This document shows positions 9,447 to 16,900 of a DNA stretch of 30,168 nt, piece by piece (within the stretch, counting starts at the first letter, position 1; each line of letters opens with the position of its first letter). A program made the translations under genes and the position numbers. The DNA comes from an uncultured Lachnospiraceae bacterium (GTDB taxonomy: Bacteria; Bacillota; Clostridia; Lachnospirales; Lachnospiraceae): NCBI GenBank assembly GCA_910585765.1, contig CAJUES010000043.1:1-30168 (forward strand), given 5' to 3'. The notes beneath the pieces were generated by a model that saw only the letters and a program-made list of their open reading frames with translations, did no database searches and was not told the DNA's origin.

Positions 9447-9950
9447 TTATCGCGCCATCAGGTCGATGATCTCAGCGATATACATCGTGTGCATATCCCC
9501 GTCTGTGTACCATTTTGCGATTTCCGGCGACTGGAAAGAATCTTTTGTCAGTTTTGTGGCGGAGAGCTTGTGGCACAGCAGAATGAAACTGCCCTCGTCG
9601 ATGAACGGAATAGCGAGCTTGTAATTCCAGGTGAGACCGGCGTTGGCAACCTTGTCGGTGTCGCGTCCGGAGTGGGAACCGCAGTAGTTGAGAGCCTCCC
9701 TGTATTCCTTTCCCATAAAGGAAATGGAGAAGAACTCCTGGGCATCAATGATTTCCTTGGTGTACCGCGAGTCGCGGATGAAGATGAAGGCGACATTCTT
9801 TCCCCAGAGAACGCCGACGCCGCCCCAGCTGACGGTCATGGTGTTTGCCTTCTTTTTGGATCCGGCTGATACGAGCGCCCAGTCTTTTCCGAACGATTCG
9901 AAAGGATTGAACTCCAGGGTATCAACAGGAATTGGTTGAAATACATGCAT
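9447..9950 (-). CDS. Flavin reductase-like FMN-binding split-barrel protein
   Basis: 167-residue protein of the flavin reductase / split-barrel FMN-binding family. The first half holds the typical block ESFGKDWALVSAG...ANTMTVSWGG followed by VAFIFIRDSRYT and EFFSISFMG, the FMN-contacting strands of this fold. Members bind FMN and act as NAD(P)H:flavin oxidoreductases or related small reductases; the electron donor and substrate are not defined by sequence. The start ATG (complement of 9948-9950) has AAAGGAGAA upstream (complement of 9957-9965). It is monocistronic, with a good promoter at 10021-10049 (minus strand) and two palindromes that look like operator sites, suggesting control by a repressor encoded elsewhere or by the nearby regulator. 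Confidence 0.85.
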   Translation of the reverse strand: MHVFQPIPVDTLEFNPFESFGKDWALVSAGSKKKANTMTVSWGGVGVLWGKNVAFIFIRDSRYTKEIIDAQEFFSISFMGKEYREALNYCGSHSGRDTDKVANAGLTWNYKLAIPFIDEGSFILLCHKLSATKLTKDSFQSPEIAKWYTDGDMHTMYIAEIIDLMAR

Positions 9951-9980
9951 GATACATTCTCCTTTTACAGTGTATTTATT

Positions 9981-10009
9981 TAGGAACAGCAGATAAGGAA
10001 CTGTTCCTA
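9981..10009. promoter_or_regulatory. Interrupted palindrome, probable operator
   Basis: TAGGAACAG (9981-9989) and CTGTTCCTA (10001-10009) are perfect 9-bp inverted repeats with an 11-bp spacer. It lies just downstream of the -10 box of the flavin reductase promoter, where a bound repressor would block transcription. An RNA hairpin in the leader is the alternative reading. Confidence 0.55.
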
Positions 10010-10020
10010 TTTATAACATT

Positions 10021-10049
10021 AGTATACTATTGCGGAGTAGAATTGACAA
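10021..10049 (-). promoter_or_regulatory. Promoter of the flavin reductase gene
   Basis: On the minus strand, -35 TTGTCA (complement of 10044-10049), a 17-bp spacer and -10 TATACT (complement of 10021-10026). This is close to the sigma-A consensus and lies about 70 bp upstream of the start codon. Confidence 0.65.
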
Positions 10050-10063
10050 TAAATTTTATTGTC
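10045..10063. promoter_or_regulatory. Perfect palindrome overlapping the -35 box
   Basis: GACAATAAA-T-TTTATTGTC is a perfect 9-bp inverted repeat about a single centre base. It overlaps the -35 hexamer of the flavin reductase promoter and has the geometry of a dimeric-repressor operator (MarR-, TetR- or HxlR-like). The cognate regulator is not known. Confidence 0.5.
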
Positions 10064-10089
10064 CTTTATCAAGTTGTTGTTTTTTGAAG

Positions 10090-10101
10090 GTTACTGTTCA
10101 C
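10090..10101 (+). repeat. Half copy of the GTTGCTGTTYAC repeat
   Basis: GTTACTGTTCAC matches the arm of palindrome copies A and B (it is the exact complement of GTGAACAGTAAC in copy A). No matching second arm is found nearby, so this is a decayed or half element. It lies just past the stop of the 44-codon remnant. Confidence 0.4.
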
Positions 10102-10108
10102 TCGCCCG

Positions 10109-10243
10109 TTAAAGCAGTAAAACACATGCGCAGTTCCACACATCTATCGGGATTTCACCAGCAGGCAAATGCTCTATAACATCTTCACTTCCGGCGGCAA
10201 TCGCCGTATCATCATACCAGCAAACTGAAAAGTCTCTGATCAT
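10109..10243 (-). pseudogene. 44-codon coding-like remnant
   Basis: The minus strand from ATG at 10243 reads a 44-residue peptide (MIRDFSVCWYDDTAI...IPIDVWNCACVLLL) with a protein-like composition. The frame stays open upstream of the ATG for about 16 codons. There is no ribosome binding site before the ATG. It is followed directly by the half repeat at 10090-10101. I do not recognise the family. The best reading is a fragment of a decayed gene, but a chance open frame cannot be excluded. Confidence 0.25.
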
Positions 10244-10332
10244 GATGATCAAGCAGAACAATCCAAAATAAATTTGAGTGTCTGCGTTGAGTTTTTATTT
10301 GTATATTTTTAATCTAGATTCGCACAGAGCTA

Positions 10333-10341
10333 TGATATAAT
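10333..10341 (+). promoter_or_regulatory. Extended -10 promoter of the XRE operon
   Basis: TGATATAAT is an extended -10 element with a perfect TATAAT (10336-10341). No good -35 hexamer lies 17 bp upstream, which the TGn extension can compensate. It implies a leader of roughly 130-170 nt that includes an imperfect hairpin at 10399-10439. Confidence 0.5.
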
Positions 10342-10516
10342 CAAGGAGATTCGTTCCATAAATCCTGATGCAACGCAAATTTTCGTAACTGCAACGGTTA
10401 GTTGACACCAATTAAATAGCTGTTGGTGGTATGCAACTAGCGAATTAACTTATTATGTCCACAAGGAGGTAATGAACATGGACATAATGGAAAATATACA
10501 AACGGAGGTGATGAAC

Positions 10517-10861
10517 ATGGATATATCCGAAAGGCTTCAAGAGCTGCGTAAAAAAGAAGGCTATTCACAGGAGCAAGTTGCCGAGATGCTAGGACTTTCC
10601 AGGCAGGCAATTTCTAAATGGGAAAGCGGACAGGGAAAGCCGGAAATTGACAATCTCATTAAATTAACAGAAATTTACCATGTAAGTGCAGATTATATTC
10701 TGTTAGGCACTGAAAAAGTATCAGTTCCAGTGCCAGAAAAGAAGGAATTGAGCCACGAATACAAAACAGCAATAGGTATAATTGCTATAATAGCGGCAAC
10801 AGCAACAGTTACAGTGCTATTTATTACTGCGTTAGGCTTACTTTCGCGATTAGGGATTTAG
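10517..10861 (+). CDS. Membrane-anchored XRE-family regulator
   Basis: The N-terminal helix-turn-helix of the Cro/C1 (XRE) type is clear: RLQELRKKEGYSQEQVAEML followed by SRQAISKWESG, where SRQAISKWE is the recognition segment. After a short linker, a single hydrophobic segment (IGIIAIIAATATVTVLFITA) near the C-terminus predicts a membrane anchor. The gene therefore encodes a DNA-binding protein tethered to the membrane, 114 residues from ATG 10517. Two strong initiation regions are arranged in tandem and in frame (AAGGAGGT...ATG 10478 and CGGAGGTG...ATG 10517; ATG 10472 is a third option), so a form with 13-15 extra residues is possible. Its stop overlaps the ribosome binding site of the downstream lipoprotein gene, implying joint expression. 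Codon use is AT-richer than in neighbouring operons, which suggests acquisition. Confidence 0.85.
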   Translation: MDISERLQELRKKEGYSQEQVAEMLGLSRQAISKWESGQGKPEIDNLIKLTEIYHVSADYILLGTEKVSVPVPEKKELSHEYKTAIGIIAIIAATATVTVLFITALGLLSRLGI

Positions 10862-10872
10862 GAGGGAAAATT

Positions 10873-11127
10873 ATGGAGCGAACAGGAAGGACTTCAAAGT
10901 TGTTTCTCATTATTCTTTTGTTGAGCATGACCGCTATGACAATGAGTGGTTGTGTCTATGTTAATAACAGGGATTGGGACGATATGACCCCCGAGGAACA
11001 GGAAGAAGTGCGGCAAAATTTTGAGGAGGAACGCAAAGAACTGGAAGAAGATTTTCCGAATGATCGTGCGGCGGGTAGATTTACATCATATATCCTTGAT
11101 AAGGTTGAAGAAGGTATTGATGATTAA
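10873..11127 (+). CDS. Small acidic lipoprotein
   Basis: 84-residue protein with a typical lipoprotein signal: positive N-terminus (MERTGRTSK), hydrophobic stretch (LFLIILLLSMTAM), then a lipobox-like MSGC with the lipidated Cys near residue 27. The mature part is short, acidic and helix-rich (MTPEEQEEVRQNFEEERKE), so it would be a small surface-anchored helical protein. I do not recognise a family. The start ATG 10873 follows GGAGGG (10861-10866), which begins at the last base of the XRE stop codon. Its tight coupling to a membrane-bound regulator suggests that the two form a sensing or control pair, but this is inference. Confidence 0.75.
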   Translation: MERTGRTSKLFLIILLLSMTAMTMSGCVYVNNRDWDDMTPEEQEEVRQNFEEERKELEEDFPNDRAAGRFTSYILDKVEEGIDD

Positions 11128-11170
11128 GTGGTTCTAACGAATCAGAAAAACTGAATATTGTTTGCTTTTT

Positions 11171-11211
11171 GGCAGCGATTATCTTAACAGACAATCAGCT
11201 GCCTTTTTTTT
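11171..11211 (+). terminator. Terminator of the XRE-lipoprotein operon
   Basis: GGCAGC-GATT (11171-11180) pairs with AATC-A-GCTGCC (11193-11203, one bulged A) and is followed by eight T (11204-11211). A canonical Rho-independent terminator 44 bp after the lipoprotein stop. Confidence 0.85.
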
Positions 11212-11330
11212 CAGCAACCACCAAGCATGGCAAAAATGAATTGCAGACATTGGAACAGGCAAAACAGCATGCAATTAATGAGCAGAAAAGGCGGAAATTT
11301 AATGGACAGTTGATAGAAATATGCTTCTGA
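11211..11330 (+). pseudogene. C-terminal gene remnant, probably from a mobile element
   Basis: From 11211 an open frame of 39 codons without a start codon reads ...HGKNELQTLEQAKQHAINE...RRKFNGQLIEICF and ends at TGA 11328-11330. The Gln/Lys-rich helical composition looks like the tail of a real protein whose 5' part has been lost at or near the terminator. The family is not identified. Together with the hairpin-rich stretch that follows, this suggests debris of a mobile or mobilizable element. Confidence 0.35.
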
Positions 11331-11577
11331 TCGTGGTAGTCTGAAATAGAAATGCAAATTGGTATTGACAAAGCGAAGCGAGGGATATTTCCTAAACCAG
11401 CCCAGGACTCCGCACTGCGCTGCGAAGTCCGTGAGAAAGCATAGTGGTTGAGATGCATCAGGCCAGCCGCGAAGCGGTTTTTGCATGACTTGATGCCTGT
11501 AACAGGAAGCCGAAGGCTGAACTGTTACAGATTTTGATAGAGATACAGGAGAATTTATAGCTTTTTTGAACAAACTA
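11331..11577. other. Hairpin-rich non-coding stretch before the MCP gene
   Basis: No gene is supported here. Four structures are visible: GGACTCCGCA (11405-11414) with TGCGAAGTCC (11421-11430); a small CCGC-GAA-GCGG stem followed by five T (11467-11482), which could terminate transcription; CTGTAACAG (11497-11505) with CTGTTACAG (11522-11530), a perfect 9-bp stem; and inside it AGCC-GAA-GGCT (11508-11518). CGAAG recurs several times. Dense inverted repeats like this occur in transfer origins and in leaders of mobile elements, but no relaxase gene is present. Confidence 0.4.
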
Positions 11578-11586
11578 TGCTAGAAT
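11578..11586 (+). promoter_or_regulatory. Extended -10 promoter of the MCP gene
   Basis: TGC-TAGAAT is an extended -10 element 47 bp upstream of the MCP start. No convincing -35 box and no flagellar sigma-28-type sequence are visible, so expression appears sigma-A dependent. Confidence 0.4.
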
Positions 11587-11633
11587 AAATCTGTACACTT
11601 TATAACATATGAACAAAAAGGGGGGACAGGTTT

Positions 11634-13670
11634 ATGAAAAGCAAAAAGAATATCAGTTTAAAAAGGGTATTTCTTCGCAATCTGCTGGTTGGAATGCTAC
11701 TGCCGTTTGTCATCATACTGATGGTGATCGCGCTGCAGGTATTTACGGGAGTCCAAAAAGATAAAGAGGATACTTATCTGACAATGGCGCAGATGCTTGC
11801 CGACAATATCCACGAGTCGGTGCAGAAATATGTCGCGGTGGTGGAGACTGCGGCATATAATGAAGATGTGACCGGCATGGATGCCGACAGGGCGGAGGCT
11901 TATCTGAATCAGATCATCACAGACAGCGGCAATGTGTGGTCGCATTTTCTGATCACAGACAGCGATGGGATCGAGATCGCGCACACAGACGGTGCCGAGC
12001 ATCACGGGACATCCATCGCCGACCGCGAGTATTATCTGTCTCCATGGAAAAACAGCGAGACCGTCGTCTGCGAGCCAATGTTCTCGAAGAGCACGGGAAG
12101 GAGGATCCTGGCGATCGGGACACCTGTCATGCAGAATGGACAGAAAACCGGTGTGCTGGTGGGATTTGTCCGTCTGGAATACATATCGGAAATGCTCGAT
12201 GACTATTCCATCACACCCAGCAATTATGTGTTTATGCTGAACTCCGATGGAATGCTGGCGGCGCATCCCGACAGGGATATCGTGCTGCTGCAGAACTGGC
12301 TGACTGGGGAATGTGACCCGTCTGTCTCATCGGACAAAATAGACACAATGACTGAGAACCTCAAAACGACAGCAGCCAATATGACGAAGGGAACTGGCGG
12401 GATCGTGTCGGGATATGATTATATATATGCGTATGAACCGGTGGGGGTCGGCGGAATGTCAGTCTGTGTGGCGGCGCCGTTCGACGAGGCGTGCGGGATC
12501 ATCAGGACCCTGTTTGTCATGCTGTGCTGTGCGCTGGTGATCGCGGTCGCGATCGGAATCTTCATAGCGGTCATTATGGCAAACGGTATCGCGGTGCCGT
12601 TTGCGTGGATCGTAAAACAGACGCAGGCGTTGTCGCGCGGTGAGACGAAACTGATCGACCAAAGATCCGGCGGCTATACTGCGACAAAGGAAATGGCAGA
12701 GCTGAGGGAGGCGGTCGCATTTCTGGCAGATACACTTGAGATCATGCTGTCCAAGATGGACACGGAGTCACAGAATCTGCTGAAAACGGTTGACTCGATC
12801 ACAGTCAGTGTCAGCGACTCGAACGGAAATGCGAACGATACGTCCGCGACAATGGAGGAGCTGGCAGCCAGCATGGAGGAAGTGTCGGTAACGACGGACA
12901 ATATCAATCAGCTCACGGAGGCGACGGCGCAGACAGTCATGGAGATCGCGGACAAGTCCGTGAGCAGCGCCGCTTTCGCGAAAGAGTCCAGCATAAGGGC
13001 ATACGAGAGTGAGAAGACGGCGTCTGAGGGCAGGAGATCCACGAATTCCATGGTGGATGGGATCCGCTCTGCAATGAAGGAATCCATCGAGAACAGCAAG
13101 CAGGTGGATCGGATCGCAAATCTCACGGAGGATATCCTGGGGATTGCGAGCCAGACGAATCTCCTGGCGCTCAATGCGTCGATCGAGGCGGCGAGAGCCG
13201 GGGAAGTGGGCAAGGGATTTGCTGTTGTGGCGGAGGAGATCCGCATCCTGGCAGGGCGTTCCAGGACGATCGCCAATGACATTCAGGAGATCAGTCTGAA
13301 TGTCATCAAAGCTGTGGGACGCCTCTCATCGGACGCAGGAGCGATGCTGGAGTTTGTGGACGCGACGGTTCTGAAGGACTACGACCAGTTTGTGGAAATA
13401 GCGAGGTATTACAAGAAGGATCTGGATTATCTCGAGAAAATCCTTGACACATTTGCAGTGCAGGCAGAGGAAGTGAAAGGGAACACGGCAGACTTAAAGG
13501 AGGGGATGGGAGGTATCGCGACGGCGGTTGAGGAGAGTGCGCGGGGGATCGTCATGGCTGCGGACGCGGCATCCGAGCTGGTGGACAACCTTGCCTCGAT
13601 ACAGGCGGAGATGACGGACAATCATCGCATTGCCAATGAGCTGAGGCAGGAAGTGAACAAATTCCGCTGA
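11634..13670 (+). CDS. Methyl-accepting chemotaxis protein with dCache-type sensor
   Basis: 678-residue chemoreceptor. A first membrane segment lies at about 14-38, then an extracellular sensor of roughly 250 residues with Cache features (FLITDSDGIEIAHTDG, IADREYYLSPW, LAIGTPVMQNGQKTG), a second membrane segment at about 287-313 and a HAMP linker. The cytoplasmic signalling domain has the hallmark hairpin tip (QTNLLALNASIEAARAGE followed by GKGFAVVAEEIR) near residues 506-533, where CheA and CheW dock. No C-terminal NWETF-like CheR-docking pentapeptide is seen. The dCache class typically binds small ligands such as amino acids or organic acids; the ligand here is unknown. No other chemotaxis genes are nearby, so it is an orphan receptor. 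The start ATG follows AGGGGGGAC. Confidence 0.93.
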   Translation: MKSKKNISLKRVFLRNLLVGMLLPFVIILMVIALQVFTGVQKDKEDTYLTMAQMLADNIHESVQKYVAVVETAAYNEDVTGMDADRAEAYLNQIITDSGNVWSHFLITDSDGIEIAHTDGAEHHGTSIADREYYLSPWKNSETVVCEPMFSKSTGRRILAIGTPVMQNGQKTGVLVGFVRLEYISEMLDDYSITPSNYVFMLNSDGMLAAHPDRDIVLLQNWLTGECDPSVSSDKIDTMTENLKTTAANMTKGTGGIVSGYDYIYAYEPVGVGGMSVCVAAPFDEACGIIRTLFVMLCCALVIAVAIGIFIAVIMANGIAVPFAWIVKQTQALSRGETKLIDQRSGGYTATKEMAELREAVAFLADTLEIMLSKMDTESQNLLKTVDSITVSVSDSNGNANDTSATMEELAASMEEVSVTTDNINQLTEATAQTVMEIADKSVSSAAFAKESSIRAYESEKTASEGRRSTNSMVDGIRSAMKESIENSKQVDRIANLTEDILGIASQTNLLALNASIEAARAGEVGKGFAVVAEEIRILAGRSRTIANDIQEISLNVIKAVGRLSSDAGAMLEFVDATVLKDYDQFVEIARYYKKDLDYLEKILDTFAVQAEEVKGNTADLKEGMGGIATAVEESARGIVMAADAASELVDNLASIQAEMTDNHRIANELRQEVNKFR

Positions 13671-13672
13671 GA

Positions 13673-13725
13673 TGATGTCTGAGCAGCTTAGGTTCGATAC
13701 AAAACGTGTTACATCAATTTTTTTT
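13673..13725 (+). terminator. Probable terminator after the MCP gene
   Basis: TGATGT (13673-13678) pairs with ACATCA (13711-13716), enclosing a small CTGAG-CAG-CTTAG stem, and is followed by A plus eight T (13718-13725). The closing stem is only 6 bp, but the long T-run and the position directly after the stop codon support termination. Confidence 0.5.
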
Positions 13726-13745
13726 CATAAATGAGCGGCAAAAGG

Positions 13746-13774
13746 TTTACAAAACAGAAAAAATCTCATATAAT
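13746..13774 (+). promoter_or_regulatory. Promoter of the gltBD operon
   Basis: -35 TTTACA (13746-13751), 17-bp spacer, -10 TATAAT (13769-13774): near-consensus sigma-A. Transcription should begin near 13781, giving a leader of about 140 nt with two hairpins before gltB. Confidence 0.8.
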
Positions 13775-13808
13775 GTGAAAAGTACAGGATAATATTGGAA
13801 CTTAGAGC

Positions 13809-13848
13809 AACCAAAGGCGGTTAACAGCTGTTTTTTGGTTACTTTTTT
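13809..13848 (+). promoter_or_regulatory. Leader hairpin with T-run, possible attenuator
   Basis: AACCAAA (13809-13815) pairs with TTTGGTT (13834-13840); between them lies a self-complementary AACAGCTGTT (13823-13832). The sequence AC followed by TTTTTT comes directly after the stem. Located inside the gltB leader, it has terminator layout, so premature termination is possible. The stem is AT-rich and the call is tentative. Confidence 0.4.
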
Positions 13849-13850
13849 AT

Positions 13851-13918
13851 GCGCAGCCCCGTGCAGAGGAACTAAGCCGCAAGGCGGCGCACGGGGCGCG
13901 CGGCGAGTAGAGGAGAAG
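13851..13918 (+). repeat. Hairpin element copy 1, in the gltB leader
   Basis: GCCCCGTGC (13856-13864) pairs perfectly with GCACGGGGC (13889-13897). Between them lies an 11-nt bulge (AGAGGAACTAA) and an inner stem GCCGC-AAG-GCGGC (13876-13888) that stacks directly on the outer one. The tail GAGTAGAGGAGAAG (13905-13918) contains the gltB ribosome binding site. Related elements occur at 18501-18555, 25696-25776 and 26346-26396. Confidence 0.55.
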
Positions 13919-13922
13919 AAAG

Positions 13923-16900
13923 ATGTTTGATGCAAAGATGAATGTCCCCCAGGCACCGCTTTACAGGGCGGAATTTGAACACGACAACTGCGGGATCGGT
14001 GCGGTTGTCAATATCAAGGGCACAAAGACGCGCGGAACCGTCGAGAATGCCCTGAGGATTGTGGAGAACCTCGAACACAGAGCCGGCAAGGACGCGGAGG
14101 GAAAGACGGGCGACGGTGTCGGCATCCTGGTCCAGATCTGCCATGACTTTTTTGTCAAGGTGACAAAGCCGCTCGGGATCGAGCTGGGCGGTGAGCGGGA
14201 GTACGGTGTCGGCATGTTCTTCTTTCCGCAGGATGAGCTCAAGAGGAACCAGGCGAAAAAGATGTTTGAGATCATTGTCGAGAAGGAAGGGCTTGTGTTC
14301 TTAGGATGGCGCGAGGTGCCGTGCGTGCCGGCGGTGCTGGGGCACAAGGCGGTGGAGTGCATGCCCAATATCATGCAGGCGTTTGTGAGGAAGCCGGCAA
14401 ATGTGGAGCGGGGGCTTGCCTTTGACAGAAAGCTGTATATCGCAAGGCGTGTGTTTGAGCAGAGCTCCGACAATACGTACGTCGTGTCGCTCAGCAGCAG
14501 GACGATCGTGTACAAGGGCATGTTCCTCGTCACGCAGCTGCGGACATTTTTCAGGGATCTGCAGAGCAGTGACTATGTGTCAGCCATCGCGATCGTGCAC
14601 TCCCGTTTCTCCACCAACACAAACCCGAGCTGGGAGCGGGCGCACCCGAACCGCTTTATCGTACATAACGGCGAGATCAACACGATCCGCGGCAACGTCG
14701 ACAAGATGCTCGCGCGCGAGGAAAATATGGAGTCTGAATTTTTGAGTCACGAGTTTCACAAGATACTGCCAGTGGTCAACGCGCAGGGTTCCGACTCGGC
14801 GATGCTCGACAACACGCTGGAATTTCTGGTGATGAGCGGCATGGAGCTTCCGCTCGCGGTCATGATCACGATACCGGAGCCGTGGGCGAACAACAAGACG
14901 ATGTCGCAGTCCAAGAAAGATTTTTATCAGTATTACGCGACGATGATGGAGCCGTGGGACGGTCCGGCATCCATTCTCTTCTCGGACGGCGATATCATGG
15001 GAGCTGTGCTCGACAGAAACGGACTCAGACCGTCGCGCTATTACATCACGTCCGATGACCAGCTGATCCTGTCGTCGGAGGTCGGCGTGCTCCCGGTCGA
15101 CGCGTCAAAGATCGTGAAAAAAGACAGACTCCGCCCCGGAAAAATGCTCCTGGTGGACACGGTAAAAGGTGAGGTGGTCGATGACGACACGCTGAAAGAA
15201 AAATATGCAAAGAGCCACCCATACGGGGCGTGGCTCGACTCCAACCTTGTCACCCTGAGCGAGTTGAAGATACCGAACGTGCGGGTGCCGGCATTCTCCG
15301 ACGAGGAGCGACAGCGCATGCAGAAGGCGTTTGGCTATACTTACGATGAACTCCAGACCAGTATCCTGCCGATGGCGAGGAATGGCGGGGAGAGCATCGG
15401 CGCGATGGGTGTCGACACGCCGATCCCGGTGCTGTCGAAGACACACCACCAGCTGTCGCACTATTTCAAACAGCAGTTTGCACAGGTGACAAATCCGCCG
15501 ATCGACGCGATCCGCGAGGAGGTTGTCACCTCGACGACCGTGTATATCGGAAAGGACGGAAACCTTCTGCACGACACGGAGAAGAACTGCAATGTGCTGA
15601 AAGTCAACAATCCGATCCTCACGATAACGGACCTGTTAAAGATCAAGAATATGAAGCGCGAGGGCTTCAAAGTCGAGGTCATTCCGATCATTTATTACAA
15701 GAACACCAGCCTCGAGCGCGCGATCGACCGCCTGTATGTGGAGGCGGACCGCGCCTACCGCGAGGGCGTGAACATCATGATACTCTCGGACCGCGGCGTG
15801 GATGAGAACCATGTGGCGATCCCCTCGCTGCTCGCCGTGTCGGCGATGCAGAAGCATCTGATCCGCACGAAGAAGAGAACGAGCGTGGCGCTCATCATCG
15901 AGTCCGCGGAGCCGAGGGAGGTGCACGACTTTGCGGCGCTCATCGGCTATGGCGCCTGCGCGGTGAACCCCTATCTGGCGCAGGAATCCATCAAGGAGCT
16001 GATCGACAACAACATGCTCGACAAGGATTACCATGCGGCGGTGGACGACTACAACGGCGCGGTACTGCACGGTATTGTTAAAATTGCGTCAAAGATGGGG
16101 ATCTCTACGATCCAGTCGTACCAGGGTTCCCAGATCTTTGAGGCGATCGGGATCGACGCCGGCGTGGTCGACCGATATTTTACCAATACGGTCTGCAGGG
16201 TGGGCGGCATCACACTGCAGGACATCGCAAAGGAAGTGGACGATCTGCATTCTCTGGCGTTTGATCCGCTGGGACTTGCGACGGACTTGACGCTCGACAG
16301 CCCGGGACAGCACAAGTCGAGAGGCGGTGCGGAGGAGCATCTGTACAATCCCGCCACGATCCACATGCTGCAGCAGTCCACCCAGAGGGGGGACTACGAG
16401 ATGTTCAGGCAGTACACAGGCATGATCGACGATGAGAACAGTGTCCGCAATATCCGGGGACTGTTGGACTTCAACTATCCCAGGAAAAGTATTCCGATCG
16501 ACGAGGTTGAGCGTGTGGACAGCATCGTCACCCGTTTCAAGACAGGCGCGATGTCCTACGGTTCGATCTCGAAGGAAGCGCACGAGACGCTTGCGATCGC
16601 GATGAACCGGCTCCACGGAAAGTCCAACTCCGGCGAGGGTGGCGAGGATCTCGACCGCATGACGACAGGAGCGGACGGGCTCGACCGCTGCTCGGCGATC
16701 AAGCAGGTGGCGAGCGGGCGGTTCGGTGTCACCAGCAAGTATCTGGTGAGCGCAAAGGAGATCCAGATCAAGATGGCGCAGGGTGCAAAGCCCGGCGAGG
16801 GCGGACATCTGCCTGCCGGGAAGGTCTACCCGTGGGTGGCAAAGACGAGGCATTCCACACCCGGCGTCGGTCTGATCTCACCGCCGCCCCACCACGATAT

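Larger units (their letters stand above)
9951..10471. other. Intergenic region between flavin reductase and XRE genes
   Basis: About 520 bp, clearly more AT-rich than the flanking genes. It holds, from left to right: a TAGGAACAG-N11-CTGTTCCTA palindrome; the minus-strand flavin reductase promoter; a second palindrome; a half copy of the GTTACTGTTCAC repeat; a 44-codon coding-like remnant on the minus strand; an extended -10 promoter for the XRE gene; and an imperfect hairpin TAGTTG-A-CACCAA...TTGGTG-N5-CAACTA (10399-10439). Confidence 0.6.

Noticed and set aside
9198..9869. 223-codon plus-strand frame across the CPBP end and flavin reductase
   Set aside because: It crosses the strong terminator at 9384-9442 and runs opposite a gene with a good ribosome binding site and family match.
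11211..11573. 120-codon minus-strand frame in the hairpin region
   Set aside because: No ribosome binding site, and composition (Phe/Leu/Cys-rich) suggests a chance frame; the plus-strand remnant is better supported.
13851..13918. Gln- or cobalamin-riboswitch in the gltB leader
   Set aside because: The CAGCCCC segment recalls cobalamin elements, but the rest of the conserved core (GGTG...GCCACTG) is missing, and no glutamine-riboswitch core is seen.
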